This document shows positions 8,040 through 17,109 of a stretch of DNA of 43,341 bases, piece after piece. Both the position numbers and the translations under genes were made by a program. The notes under the pieces were generated by a model, which worked only from the letters and a program-made list of their open reading frames with translations, did not search any database and was not told the DNA's origin. The stretch spans positions 1 through 43,341 of the forward strand of contig SUWZ01000028.1 in the NCBI GenBank assembly GCA_015061185.1, given 5' to 3'. The number at the start of each line of letters is the position of its first letter. The first letter of the stretch is position 1. Source of the stretch: Bacteroidales bacterium (GTDB lineage: Bacteria > Bacteroidota > Bacteroidia > Bacteroidales > Paludibacteraceae).

Positions 8040-9315
8040 ATAACAATCGTCTGAGGGTTACAGCATTTTTATGAGCGAATAGACTCTCATTTTCAGCCAT
8101 TATCTCGATTGTGTTACCAATTATTTCGATTCCTTCTTTACTAATCTCCTGGTAGGTAATTTTTTTTCTAAAACTATCTAAATTTACACCACTATAAGCT
8201 TTTGCATAACCATTGGTGGGTAGGGTATGATTAGTTCCGGAAGCATAATCACCGGCACTTTCAGGAGTGTAATTTCCCATGAAAATCGATCCTGCGTTCT
8301 CTATTTGCTCTCCAACCTCAAGATAGTTCCGAGTGGATATAATGAGGTGTTCCGGAGCATATTCATTAGTAATTGCAATCGCCTCTTCTATATCCTTTAC
8401 AAGGATTATTTTGCTATGTTCGATAGATTGAGTGGCGATCTCTTTTCTTGGTAGTTCCGCTAATTGTTTTTCAACTTCAACAACTACATCTTCTGCTAAT
8501 TTTTCGTCAGTGGTAATTAATATCGCTTGACTGTCAACACCATGTTCTGCTTGAGATAAAAGGTCGGCAGCAACAAATTTAGGATTGGCAGAAGAGTCTG
8601 CCAAAACTTCCACTTCCGAAGGACCAGCAGGCATGTCAATAGCAACATCTTTTAAGCTAACCAATTGTTTAGCAGCTGTAACATATTGATTTCCGGGACC
8701 GAAAATTTTATAAACTTTGGGAACACTTTCTGTTCCGTATGCCATGGCCGCAATAGCTTGAACACCACCAATTTTGAAGATTTTACTAACTCCGGCAATT
8801 TTAGCCGCATATAGAACTGCGGGATGAATTTTCCCCTCTTTGTTGGGAGGGGAACATAGTACTATCTCTTTGCAACCGGCAATTTGAGCCGGAATAGAAA
8901 GCATAAGAACAGTTGAAAAAAGGGGAGCTGTTCCGCCCGGTATATATAAACCAACCTTATCTATGGCTTTGGCTTTTTGCCAACATGTTACCCCCTTAGA
9001 TGTTTCAATTTTAGGTAATTGAGTATTTTGTGCAGCATGAAATTTTGCAATGTTCTCTTTAGCTGTTAAGATGGCCTCTTTAAGTTCGTTTGATACACAC
9101 TTTTCTGCCCATTCTAATTCTTGCTCAGAAACTGATAAAGTTTCAATAGACACCTTATCAAATTTTAAACCATATTTCTTTACGGCAATGTCCCCTTTTG
9201 ATTTAACATCATTCAGCACAGTGTTGACTGTGTCAAATAAAGAAGCATTATCAAATGCAGGACGTTTTAATAAATCTTGCCATTCGTTGTGTTTCGGATA
9301 CCTAACTACTTTCAT
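8038..9315 (-). CDS. hisD: histidinol dehydrogenase
   Basis: HisD performs the final two NAD-dependent oxidations from histidinol to histidine; it is a cytoplasmic zinc enzyme. The protein has 425 residues, the usual length. Signature pieces are YIPGGTAPLFSTVLM (about 124-138), FGPGNQYVTAAKQ, MPAGPSEVEVLAD, zinc ligands Gln255 and His258 in LLSQAEHGVD, and the substrate segment ASGTNHTLPT near the C-terminus. It starts 44 bp after the hisG stop, consistent with an operon. Its stop codon coincides with the end of the downstream repeat element. Confidence 0.97.
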   Translation of the reverse strand: MKVVRYPKHNEWQDLLKRPAFDNASLFDTVNTVLNDVKSKGDIAVKKYGLKFDKVSIETLSVSEQELEWAEKCVSNELKEAILTAKENIAKFHAAQNTQLPKIETSKGVTCWQKAKAIDKVGLYIPGGTAPLFSTVLMLSIPAQIAGCKEIVLCSPPNKEGKIHPAVLYAAKIAGVSKIFKIGGVQAIAAMAYGTESVPKVYKIFGPGNQYVTAAKQLVSLKDVAIDMPAGPSEVEVLADSSANPKFVAADLLSQAEHGVDSQAILITTDEKLAEDVVVEVEKQLAELPRKEIATQSIEHSKIILVKDIEEAIAITNEYAPEHLIISTRNYLEVGEQIENAGSIFMGNYTPESAGDYASGTNHTLPTNGYAKAYSGVNLDSFRKKITYQEISKEGIEIIGNTIEIMAENESLFAHKNAVTLRRLL

Positions 9316-9359
9316 ACCTTTAGAAGTTGTTTGAAATACAAATTGCCAGAAGAAAAATA

Positions 9360-10211
9360 CTAAAGAATCATTTTTTCAATAGGGACAACCAAAATGCCTT
9401 CTGCACCTAATGTTTTTAATTGATTTATAATGTCCCAAAATTGTTTTTCTTCGATAACCGAATGTAGAGAGGACCAGCCCTCTTTTTTTAGTGGAGTAAC
9501 AGTTGGAGCTTTCATGCCGGGAAGTAATTGACAAACTGCATCAATCTTCTCATTGGGAATGTTTAGAATGATGTATTTTTTTCCTTCCGCATTTTTGTAA
9601 GAATCGAAGCGGAACAAAAGTTCACTCAAAATTTCTCTTTTCTCAGTCGATAAATTAGGATTGCCAATCAATATAGCCTCAGAATTTAGTACAACTTCAA
9701 CCTCTTTAAGGTTGTTGCTTACAAGAGTACTTCCGGAACTCACAATGTCAAAAATGCAATCCGCTAAACCAATTCCGGGTGCAATCTCAACTGAACCGGT
9801 TATGACATGTATTTCGGCTTTAATACCCTTTTCGTCTAAAAATTTTTGCAATATGACCGGATATGAGGTCGCAATTTTTTTTCCGTTAAACCATTCCGGA
9901 CCATTGTATTCTTCTGCTTTAGGGATAGCCAAAGAGACTCTGCACTTAGAAAAATCCAAACGTTTAATTAAATCTGCATTTTCATTTTTTTCTACGTATT
10001 CATTTTCTCCAACAATTCCAACATCGGCAATTCCACTTGCAACGGCTTGCGGAATATCATCATCTCGAAGGTATAAAATCTCTACCGGAAAATTAGATGC
10101 AGGAACCAATAAGGTTCTTTTCCCTGACTTAATCTTGATGCTGGATTCTTCCAACATTGTCATTGTCTCTTCATATAAACGGCCTTTAGCCTGAACTGCG
10201 ATACGTAACAT
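9360..10211 (-). CDS. hisG: ATP phosphoribosyltransferase, long form
   Basis: HisG joins ATP and PRPP in the first committed step of histidine synthesis and is feedback-inhibited by histidine. At 283 residues it is the long form. The catalytic part includes LRIAVQAKGRLYEET, the DVGIVGENEYVE segment and the PRPP loop ADCIFDIVSSGSTL (about 151-164). The C-terminal ACT-like regulatory domain (about 210-283) ends GAEGILVVPIEKMIL. The long form normally works without HisZ. It is the first gene of the cluster and lies behind a His-rich leader peptide and terminator. Confidence 0.96.
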   Translation of the reverse strand: MLRIAVQAKGRLYEETMTMLEESSIKIKSGKRTLLVPASNFPVEILYLRDDDIPQAVASGIADVGIVGENEYVEKNENADLIKRLDFSKCRVSLAIPKAEEYNGPEWFNGKKIATSYPVILQKFLDEKGIKAEIHVITGSVEIAPGIGLADCIFDIVSSGSTLVSNNLKEVEVVLNSEAILIGNPNLSTEKREILSELLFRFDSYKNAEGKKYIILNIPNEKIDAVCQLLPGMKAPTVTPLKKEGWSSLHSVIEEKQFWDIINQLKTLGAEGILVVPIEKMIL

Positions 10212-10241
10212 ATATTTCTTTTTTATTGTTTCCTATAAAGT

Positions 10242-10267
10242 AAAAAAGCTCACCATTTCGGCAAGCT
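10242..10267 (-). terminator. his operon attenuator terminator
   Basis: On the minus strand AGCTTGCC-GAAAT-GGTGAGCT forms an 8-bp stem with two G-U pairs, followed by TTTTTT. A competing antiterminator forms when CGGTGAG (10289-10295, just past the leader peptide stop) pairs with CTTGCCG of the terminator's first arm. Confidence 0.8.
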
Positions 10268-10299
10268 GAGAAAAGGATACTCCAAAAACTCACCGATTA

Positions 10300-10344
10300 T
10301 TATCGTTGAAAATAATGATGAATATGATGGAAAAATTGTACCAT
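10300..10344 (-). CDS. hisL: his operon leader peptide
   Basis: A 14-codon frame, MVQFFHHIHHYFQR, carries four His codons in HHIHH. It lies between the hisG promoter (10368-10375) and the attenuator terminator (10242-10267). In classical attenuation, ribosome stalling at the His codons frees the antiterminator arm just downstream of the stop, while full translation covers it. The position, codon content and alternative pairings all fit. Translation itself is not proven. No histidine-responsive riboswitch alternative is known. Confidence 0.8.
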   Translation of the reverse strand: MVQFFHHIHHYFQR

Positions 10345-10367
10345 TTTTATTGTTTATTATTGCACTG

Positions 10368-10375
10368 CAAATGTA
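10368..10375 (-). promoter_or_regulatory. -7 box of the hisG operon promoter
   Basis: On the minus strand TACATTTG matches TAnnTTTG. The predicted start, near 10361, is 17 nt before the leader peptide ATG. The upstream -33 box is not clear, which lowers confidence. Confidence 0.5.
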
Positions 10376-10401
10376 TAAAAAATATACTAAATAAAAAAAT
10401 A

Positions 10402-10433
10402 TTGGTAGAATAATATCAAAATGACTAAATTTG
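10402..10433 (+). promoter_or_regulatory. candidate coaX promoter, divergent from hisG
   Basis: TTG (10402-10404), 21 bp, TAAATTTG (10426-10433). If used, the coaX transcript would start near 10440 and carry the whole nested repeat region (10456-10733) as a leader of about 300 nt. Confidence 0.45.
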
Positions 10434-10455
10434 CGTTTCTTAAAATAAGGATCTT

Positions 10456-10733
10456 ATAAGGTGTGTTTTATAAGAAGTTGTTAAAATTTTAGTTCGAGCA
10501 TATTTGTGAGAGATTTTAGTAATAAAATTTAAACAACTTCTAACTTTACCGCTTTATATTTAAAAAAGTATAATTGAGGGTTGATAAACTTTTCGATACT
10601 TTTTGATTTGTTTCAATAACTTATTGTTTGAAAGATTGTTATAGAACTTGCACTGCTACGTTCTTTCGATTAGCAATCTACTCGAAATAAATTTAAAAAA
10701 AATCACGAAAAGAATTTATAGAACCCATCTTAA
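10456..10733. repeat. family A MITE-like element interrupted by a family B copy
   Basis: When the B element at 10475-10541 and one TAA are removed, the left end reads ATAAGGTGTGTTTTATAAC. It then aligns continuously with the intact copy at 34862 (GTATAA, GTGATAAACTTTTC, TACTTTTTGATTTG). The right end is GAATTTATAGAACCCATCTTAAG. The element ends about 11 bp before the coaX ATG. Confidence 0.75.
10475..10541 (+). repeat. family B MITE-like element, internally deleted 67-bp copy
   Basis: Both ends are present (GAAGTTGTTAAAATTTTAGT at the left, AATAAAATTTAAACAACTTC at the right), but the internal 120 bp are missing. TAA direct repeats flank it (10472-10474 and 10542-10544). It is inserted in the left end of a family A element. 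Confidence 0.85.
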
Positions 10734-10744
10734 GAAAGATAGAA

Positions 10745-11464
10745 ATGAATTTGATTTTGGATCAAGGTAATTCGTCCGTAAAAGTTGGGGTTTTTAATTC
10801 CGGCGAATTGCTGTTGTCTGAGCGATGGAAAGCATTGTCCGAGAAAAAACTGATGATGTTGATGGAGAGATTTACAATTAAACAAGCACTCTGTTCTTCG
10901 GTTGCTGTTGAAGAAGCCGTTTTACTGAAAACTTTGAAAAAGTATGTTCCCATTGTAAAAACTTGGTCAACGACTGATCCTTTGCCATTGGATAATTGTT
11001 ATAAAACACCGGAAACGTTGGGCAAAGATCGGTTGGCAGCTTGTATTGGAGCCAATTTTTTGGCACCAGACCAAAATTTATTGGTGATTGATGCCGGAAC
11101 TGCCATAACGTATGATGTTGTGAATGCGAATAATCAGTATGTTGGAGGAAGTATTTCATTAGGTTTGGATATGAGACGTAAAGCATTAAATCATTTTACC
11201 AAGCGATTGCCATTGGTTAATTTGCAAGATGAAATACCTTTGATAGGTACAACAACGGAAGAGGCTATTCTTTCCGGAGTGGTGAATGGTTTAGTAGGTG
11301 AAATAGATGGGTTTATATCCAATTTAGGTGGAGTTTATCCAAAACTTTTAGTGTTTTTAACAGGAGGAAACACAAAATACTTTGAAAAAAGAATAAAAAA
11401 TTGCAACTTTGCAGTTCCTGATTTAGTGTTAATCGGATTGAATAGAATTTTGACATTCAAATGA
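10745..11464 (+). CDS. coaX: type III pantothenate kinase
   Basis: CoaX phosphorylates pantothenate in the first step of coenzyme A synthesis, in the cytoplasm. This 239-residue member of the ASKHA fold has the phosphate-1 motif LDQGNSSVKVGVF (residues 5-17), the LGKDRLAACIGA segment, the phosphate-2 motif VIDAGTAITYDVV (about 116-128) with GGSISLGLDMRRKAL, and the C-terminal VFLTGGNTKYFE. The ATG overlaps nothing upstream. The 3' end overlaps the next gene by 4 bp, so coaX starts a plus-strand cluster of envelope genes. Confidence 0.95.
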   Translation: MNLILDQGNSSVKVGVFNSGELLLSERWKALSEKKLMMLMERFTIKQALCSSVAVEEAVLLKTLKKYVPIVKTWSTTDPLPLDNCYKTPETLGKDRLAACIGANFLAPDQNLLVIDAGTAITYDVVNANNQYVGGSISLGLDMRRKALNHFTKRLPLVNLQDEIPLIGTTTEEAILSGVVNGLVGEIDGFISNLGGVYPKLLVFLTGGNTKYFEKRIKNCNFAVPDLVLIGLNRILTFK

Positions 11465-12705
11465 AGAAGATATATTTTGTAATAATTTGTGTATTGAGTT
11501 TTATTGTGCAACCCTTGATTGCGCAAAATAATACGAGTTCGCCTTATACACGCTATGGATATGGCTTAGTAAATGATGCCGGTTTCGGACAAGTGAAGGC
11601 TCTGGGAGGCTTGTCGATGGGATTACGTTCCAATAATTTCATAAATCCTGCCAATCCTGCATCCTATACGTCAATAGATTCATTAACGTTTAGAATGGAG
11701 GCGGGAGTGAGTTTTCAAGTCTCCAATTTTTCAGATGGCGAAAAAAGTCAAACAGCTTTAGATGGCAATTTAGAATATTTGGCAATGCAATTTCCAATAA
11801 AAAAGTGGGTTGCGTTAAGTTTAGGTTTGATGCCATACTCTATTGTAGGGTATAATTACTCTATGACAGAGACTTCACCTTCTTCGATTACTGCCGGAAG
11901 TTTGAAAACAAATTACACTTATGCAGGAGAGGGTGGGATAACTCAGCTTTACTTAGGCTTGGGATTTCGACCTTTTTCTTGGTTCTCATTGGGTGCCAAC
12001 TTGCAATATTATTTTGGATCTATCGAGTATTCAAGTTCTGCCTCTTTTGAAGAAGTATATGTTCCTACTATTATGCAGCGAACAATTTCTGTAACAGATT
12101 TATCCGGAAATTTTGGAGTTCAATTTACTATTCCGTTGAAGAAAGATATGTCTTTAACGCTGGGAGGAACTTATCAATTGAAGTCAAGTGTTAATGCAGA
12201 TGCAGAACAAACTGTGATTACCACAGATACAGTTGTGCAGAATTTTAACAATTCTTTTGATTTTCCAATGAGTTTTGGCACGGGATTTGTTTTTAATTAT
12301 TTAAATAAGCTTACCATTGGGTTTGATTATAAAAAGGAGTTTTGGTCGGATGTTGAGTTTTTTGGAGAGAAGGAGTTTTTGGATAGAAACAAATTTATTG
12401 TAGGTTTTGAATATCTGCCGAATCCTAATGGTAGAGCATATTTTGAAAGAGTTTATTATCGTTTCGGAGCCAATTTGTCTAAGTCATATTACACGGTGAA
12501 TGGAGAGCAGTTGAAATCTTTGGTGTTGAGTACAGGGTGGGGATTTCCATTAAAGAAGGGCTTAAATCCAACAATAATGAATTTTACATTTGAGTATGGA
12601 TTGAACGGTAAAGTTGAAGGTAACTTACTCAGAGAACAGTATTTTAAGTTTATCTTAAATGCTACGATTAATGAGAATTGGTTTATGAAAAGGAAATTGA
12701 ATTAG
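11461..12705 (+). CDS. conserved outer-membrane beta-barrel protein
   Basis: This 414-residue protein opens with a signal peptide (MKKIYFVIICVLSFIVQPLIAQ, cleavage after about residue 22). It then shows SSPYTRYGYGLV and alternating amphipathic strands rich in Tyr, Gly and Phe, consistent with a transmembrane barrel of the Bacteroidota 'membrane protein/OmpP1-like' type (FadL-like topology is possible). Its start overlaps coaX by 4 bp and a TPR protein follows, a neighbourhood that looks conserved. The substrate is unknown. No plug domain or TonB box is seen. Confidence 0.8.
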   Translation: MKKIYFVIICVLSFIVQPLIAQNNTSSPYTRYGYGLVNDAGFGQVKALGGLSMGLRSNNFINPANPASYTSIDSLTFRMEAGVSFQVSNFSDGEKSQTALDGNLEYLAMQFPIKKWVALSLGLMPYSIVGYNYSMTETSPSSITAGSLKTNYTYAGEGGITQLYLGLGFRPFSWFSLGANLQYYFGSIEYSSSASFEEVYVPTIMQRTISVTDLSGNFGVQFTIPLKKDMSLTLGGTYQLKSSVNADAEQTVITTDTVVQNFNNSFDFPMSFGTGFVFNYLNKLTIGFDYKKEFWSDVEFFGEKEFLDRNKFIVGFEYLPNPNGRAYFERVYYRFGANLSKSYYTVNGEQLKSLVLSTGWGFPLKKGLNPTIMNFTFEYGLNGKVEGNLLREQYFKFILNATINENWFMKRKLN

Positions 12706-12726
12706 TAACTATAAAATTGAAATGAA

Positions 12727-14082
12727 ATGAAAACGAAAGTATTTTTCTTAGGTTTGGCAATGTCTGTTTCTGCATTGTCGATGGCTCAGAAAGGGATTCA
12801 AGATGGTTCCAAGTATGGTCATGGAGAGGATAGTGTGCAATGTGTTCAGAATCTAAGTTTATTCACTCAATATGCTAAACAAGGTGATTACAAAAGTGCA
12901 GCAACTTTTTGGGAGAAGGCGTATGCAGATTGTCCTCAATCTTCAAAGAATATCTATATATATGGTCCAAGGATTATAGGTTATCAAATTAAAACTTCAA
13001 AGGATCCTGCGCAAAAGGAGAAGTTGTTTGAAAAAATGATGAAGGTATATGATGATCGTATAAAATATTTTGGGAATGATAGAAAGCAAGGAAAGAACTA
13101 CATAATGGGTAGAAAAGCTATTGATTATGTAGAGTATGTTCCTGAAAGTCGCGACCCAATGAAGAGTCAGGCGTACAAATGGTTGTCTGATGTAATCGAA
13201 GCTCAAGGGTCTGCTTGTGAAGCATCTGTTTTTCAACAATATTTCTTGCTTTCTGATGCCTCTTTCAAGAAGAATCCTAATACCTTCAGAAGTACTTATA
13301 TTGATGATTATATGAAGATTACACCATTGTTGGCTGAGCGTGCTGCATCCGGAGTTGCTAAGGATTCTATTTTTGCGAATATTAAAGCTTCTGTTGATGC
13401 TATGTTTGCGAAGTCGGGGGCAGCTGATTGCAATACGTTGGATGGAGTATATGCAAGTCAAGTTGAGGAAAAGAAAAGTGATAAAGATTTCTTGAATATG
13501 GTGTTGAAGTTGTATTCAATTGCTAATTGTGATAAGTCTGCTGTTTATTTTAAGGCTTCTGCTTATAAACATGCAATTGAACCGTCTGCTTCATCAGCAA
13601 GAGGTTTGGCAGCACAAGCTTACTCAAAGAAAGATTATAGCAAGGCAATTAGTTACTTTAAAGAGGCTGTTTCTTTGGAGACTGATAATATTGAAAAGGC
13701 TAAGTCACAACAAAATTTGGCTGTGATCTATCATGAAATGCGTAATTATTCTCAGTCTCGTGCTGCTGCACAAGCTGCAATTAATTACAACCCTAAAAGT
13801 TCAGATTCTTACATCTTGATAGCTGTGTTATATGCAGAAAATAATTCGGCAATTAGTAGTGATGCAATTATCCAAATGACTGCATTTTGGGCAGCAGTTG
13901 ATAAATTGGAGAGAGCCAAAGCCGTTAATCCGGCATGTGCGTCAACCGTAAATAAGATGATTGCAACTTATAAAGAGTATTTCCCACCTGCATCAGAGTT
14001 GTTTATGAGAAATATTAAAAATGGAGACTCATATACTGTTCCGGGTTGGATTAATGAAAAAACTACAGTAAGAGCAAAATAA
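12727..14082 (+). CDS. secreted tetratricopeptide-repeat protein
   Basis: This 451-residue protein has a signal peptide (MKTKVFFLGLAMSVSALSMAQ) and helical repeats. A first TPR-like pair lies around residues 45-75 (LFTQYAKQGDYKSAATFWEKAY). Clearer TPR units occur at about 292-365 (ARGLAAQAYSKKDYSKAISYFKEAV; AVIYHEMRNYSQSRAAAQAAI; SYILIAVLYAENN). It is probably periplasmic and serves as a scaffold. It lies 21 bp after the outer-membrane protein and 12 bp before lptC. Codon 1 is the ATG at 12727, preceded by another ATG in a different frame (12722). Confidence 0.85.
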   Translation: MKTKVFFLGLAMSVSALSMAQKGIQDGSKYGHGEDSVQCVQNLSLFTQYAKQGDYKSAATFWEKAYADCPQSSKNIYIYGPRIIGYQIKTSKDPAQKEKLFEKMMKVYDDRIKYFGNDRKQGKNYIMGRKAIDYVEYVPESRDPMKSQAYKWLSDVIEAQGSACEASVFQQYFLLSDASFKKNPNTFRSTYIDDYMKITPLLAERAASGVAKDSIFANIKASVDAMFAKSGAADCNTLDGVYASQVEEKKSDKDFLNMVLKLYSIANCDKSAVYFKASAYKHAIEPSASSARGLAAQAYSKKDYSKAISYFKEAVSLETDNIEKAKSQQNLAVIYHEMRNYSQSRAAAQAAINYNPKSSDSYILIAVLYAENNSAISSDAIIQMTAFWAAVDKLERAKAVNPACASTVNKMIATYKEYFPPASELFMRNIKNGDSYTVPGWINEKTTVRAK

Positions 14083-14094
14083 TTTTAAGTTGTA

Positions 14095-14652
14095 GTGGAT
14101 TTAGTTGTAAAATATAGAAGAAGTGTAGCGACCATCTTATCGATGGTTGCTATATTTCTTTTTTCATGTTCAGAGAAACATGAGGTGGTAGAGGTGGTTG
14201 AACGTTCTATCTCACCACGATTGCATGCATTAGATGTTGCTACTCTTGTTTCAGATTCTGGAATAACAAGGTATCGTGTAAATGCTAAAGAGTGGTTGGT
14301 TTTTGATAAGGCGGAAGAACCCTATTGGGATTTTCCTAAAGGGATTCATTTGGAGCGTTTTGATTCAACATTGAATGTTGATGCCGAAGTGAAGAGTAAG
14401 TATGCAATTTATTATACGAATAAAAAATTGTGGGATCTCAGAGATAGTGTTCATGCGATGAATTTACAAGGGGAACACTTTGAAACAAATCAAATGTTTT
14501 GGAGTGAAAAAGAGGAATTGATTTTTTCAAGCGAAAAGATTAAAATTACGCAAGCAGATAAAATTATAACAGGAACCGGGTTTGAATCTAATCAAACGTT
14601 TACTAAGTATGTGATAAAAAAACCGGAGGGGATTTTCCCAATTAAAGAGTAA
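14095..14652 (+). CDS. lptC: LptC-like LPS export periplasmic lipoprotein
   Basis: LptC bridges the inner-membrane LptBFG exporter and periplasmic LptA in lipopolysaccharide transport. This 185-residue protein has an N-terminal hydrophobic segment with a lipobox-like VAIFLFSC (Cys about 25). The beta-jellyroll-like region includes ALDVATLVSDSGITRYRVNAKEWLVFD, PYWDFPKGIHLERFD and AKYAIYYTNKKLWDLRDSVHAMNLQGE, which is typical of LptC/OstA folds. The 185-residue frame starts at GTG 14095; an internal ATG at 14140 would remove most of the signal segment, so GTG is kept. It follows the TPR gene by 12 bp. Confidence 0.85.
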   Translation: MDLVVKYRRSVATILSMVAIFLFSCSEKHEVVEVVERSISPRLHALDVATLVSDSGITRYRVNAKEWLVFDKAEEPYWDFPKGIHLERFDSTLNVDAEVKSKYAIYYTNKKLWDLRDSVHAMNLQGEHFETNQMFWSEKEELIFSSEKIKITQADKIITGTGFESNQTFTKYVIKKPEGIFPIKE

Positions 14653-14883
14653 TCTATTATTTATAGAGCTTACCTTAACTTGTTTTGTCTCGTTATTCGG
14701 CAGTTTTATAAGAAATTAGTAGGTTATAATAGACTAAGCGAATTTCTTTAAAAGTATAGAATCAATGTTTAAAACAGCAAGTTACATTAAAAAATTGATA
14801 AAGCATTTTTTCTTTCAATATATTTTCGTAAATTCGTGCGCTCAAAAGCAAGAATAAAAAAAATATTAAATTAATAAATGTAA

Positions 14884-16980
14884 ATGGCAACTTTAGAAAA
14901 AATTAGAAGCAATTCGAAATTGCTTATTTTTACGATTTTCTTTGCACTTTTATGTTTTGTTATCGGAGATTTTTTGAATAGTTCAAGCACATTCTTCGGT
15001 CAGCAAAGAGAGAAAATTGGAGAGGTAGAAGGAACTGATTTGTCTTACCTGAAATTTCAAGATGATGCAGAGGTGATGACTAATGTGTTCAAGGTTCAAG
15101 GTCAAAATCAACCAGAGGATGGAGATATCCGAGAAATGGTTTGGAACGATTATGTTGAGAGTGCGATTTTGAATTCTGAAGCTAAGGAATTAGGTTTGGT
15201 TGTTACTCCTGCAGAGTTAGCGGACGCAACCTTGGGTGAAAATGTTCATCCTATGATGAAGCAAATCCCTATTTTTTATAATGAGAAAAATCAGTTTGAT
15301 CCATCAATTCTTAATAATGTATTGTCTAGTATCGAAAATTCAGAAGATGGAGAAAATGATGAGTCAATGAAACAACTTAAAGATTATTGGTTGTTTTGGG
15401 AGGGAAGAATTCAAAAACAAATTTTGATAGAAAAGTATCAAAATTTATTGGTAAAGGCTTTGACCTCACCAAAGGCTGAGTTGGATTATTTGGCTTCTTT
15501 GTCTTCAAAATCGGTTGATTTCGCTTATACAAAGCAACCATATTGGTCTTTGGCTGATTCTTTATATACTGTAACAGATGGAGAGAAAAATGCGAAGTAT
15601 AATGAATTGAAGGAGTCATTCAAGGCTAAGCCAAGCAGAACTATGCAAGTTGTTGTATTTTCTGTTACTCCTTCTGAAGCTGATTATGCTGACGCTCAGG
15701 AGAATGCTCGTATCTGTAAAGAAGATATGAAGTCGTTGAGTGGGGATGATTTAATGAACTATGCTGTGGCAGAATCTGATATAGCTTATCCTACCTACTT
15801 CGTTTCTAAGAATGATGTGGATTTCTCATTGCAAAATTTTGTATTTTCTGCGTCTGTGGATTCTGTTATGGAGCCATACTTAGATGGAACTATATACAAA
15901 ACAGCTAAATTAGTTTCGGCACCAATTATGCGTTCAGATTCAGTTCGTGTTGCTCGTTTGGTTGTTGGTGGAAAAACTTATGAAGAGGCAAATGCTACAG
16001 CAGATAGTTTGTTGGCTGTTGCAAAAGCAGGTGCTGATTTTTCTGCCTTGGTTAAAGCTCACTCGTTCGATCAAATGTTTAAGGATGCCGGAGGTGATTT
16101 AGGTTGGTTGAAAGAGGGTCAAGCTGGTTCTTATGAATTTGATAGTATTGCGTTTAATGGCAAAGTAGGTGATGTAGCTAAGATTGAAAGTAATCAAGGT
16201 ATTTTATTGGTTAAAGTTTTGGATAAAACGGCTCCTGTTAAGAAGGTTAAATTTGCTGCTGTTGCAAAAGAAATTTTACCTAGTACTGATACCTATCGCG
16301 ATGTGTATGATAAAGCAAATCAATTTATTACTTCTTGTAAGCCGGGTGTTGAAGGTTTCACTAAGAATGCTGAGGAGAAGAGTTTGCAAGTTCGTCAATT
16401 GGGTCCATTGACAGAAAATCAATACAATCTATATGTCCTTCCTAATGGTCGTCCCGTTGTTCGTTGGGCGTTTGAACATGAGTTGGGAGACATAACTGAT
16501 AAACCTTTTGAGTTAGGTAATCAGTTGTTAGTTGGTATTTTGTCTGAAATTAATGATTCTGAGTATATTCCTCTTTCTTCTGCAACTGTAGCTAATCAAA
16601 TTGAGTCTGAAGTGATAAGAGATAAGAAAGCTGATCAATTGATTGCTGAGATGGCTTCAATTAAGGATTTAGCATCTGCTGAGAAGGTTGATACTGTTGT
16701 TGGAGTAACTTATGCAGGAGGTTCTATTCCGGGATTGGGACTTGAACCGGCTGTATTGTCAAAGGCACTTACCTTGTCTGCTAATCAAGTTTCCGAACCA
16801 ATTAAAGGTGAAACGGCAGTTTATGTATTGAAAGTTTTGGATAGCAAAGAATCTGCTAATACTTCTGAGCAAGTTCAACAAAAAGAACAAAAAGATATTA
16901 TGCAAGTATTGAGTGTTTCTTTGATTCAATCTTTAATGGATATGTCTGAGATAGAAGATAATCGTTCTGTTTTCTATTAA
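14884..16980 (+). CDS. PpiD/SurA-like periplasmic peptidyl-prolyl isomerase
   Basis: This 698-residue protein is anchored by one N-terminal membrane helix (about residues 13-31, LLIFTIFFALLCFVIGDFL). It carries a SurA_N-type chaperone region (about 40-230) and a parvulin (PPIC) domain at about 340-455, containing SFDQMFKDAGGDLGWLKEGQ and SYEFDSIAFNGKVGDVAKI. A further PPIase-like, probably inactive segment ends the protein (about 560-660, GGSIPGLGLEPAVLSKAL). It assists folding of exported and outer-membrane proteins. The 230-bp gap upstream holds a solitary family A end and no gene. A strong terminator follows. Confidence 0.9.
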   Translation: MATLEKIRSNSKLLIFTIFFALLCFVIGDFLNSSSTFFGQQREKIGEVEGTDLSYLKFQDDAEVMTNVFKVQGQNQPEDGDIREMVWNDYVESAILNSEAKELGLVVTPAELADATLGENVHPMMKQIPIFYNEKNQFDPSILNNVLSSIENSEDGENDESMKQLKDYWLFWEGRIQKQILIEKYQNLLVKALTSPKAELDYLASLSSKSVDFAYTKQPYWSLADSLYTVTDGEKNAKYNELKESFKAKPSRTMQVVVFSVTPSEADYADAQENARICKEDMKSLSGDDLMNYAVAESDIAYPTYFVSKNDVDFSLQNFVFSASVDSVMEPYLDGTIYKTAKLVSAPIMRSDSVRVARLVVGGKTYEEANATADSLLAVAKAGADFSALVKAHSFDQMFKDAGGDLGWLKEGQAGSYEFDSIAFNGKVGDVAKIESNQGILLVKVLDKTAPVKKVKFAAVAKEILPSTDTYRDVYDKANQFITSCKPGVEGFTKNAEEKSLQVRQLGPLTENQYNLYVLPNGRPVVRWAFEHELGDITDKPFELGNQLLVGILSEINDSEYIPLSSATVANQIESEVIRDKKADQLIAEMASIKDLASAEKVDTVVGVTYAGGSIPGLGLEPAVLSKALTLSANQVSEPIKGETAVYVLKVLDSKESANTSEQVQQKEQKDIMQVLSVSLIQSLMDMSEIEDNRSVFY

Positions 16981-17004
16981 TCAGTATATTCTCTTAAGTA
17001 TATT

Positions 17005-17036
17005 GGCGCAAAGAGACTTCTCTTTGCGCTTTTTTT
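17005..17036 (+). terminator. rho-independent terminator after the PpiD-like gene
   Basis: GCGCAAAGAG-ACTT-CTCTTTGCGC is a perfect 10-bp stem with seven T, 25 bp past the stop codon. It ends the coaX-to-PpiD cluster. Confidence 0.92.
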
Positions 17037-17109
17037 CAAAGTGTCCTTTCTTTAATTTTGAAAAGATAATTTGTCTCTTTTTTATCGTAGGATTTCTGGG
17101 AAATAAATT

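Noticed and set aside
9661-10194. A 177-codon plus-strand frame opposite hisG.
   Set aside because: It is antisense to a complete, well-conserved hisG; the composition is that of a complementary-frame shadow.
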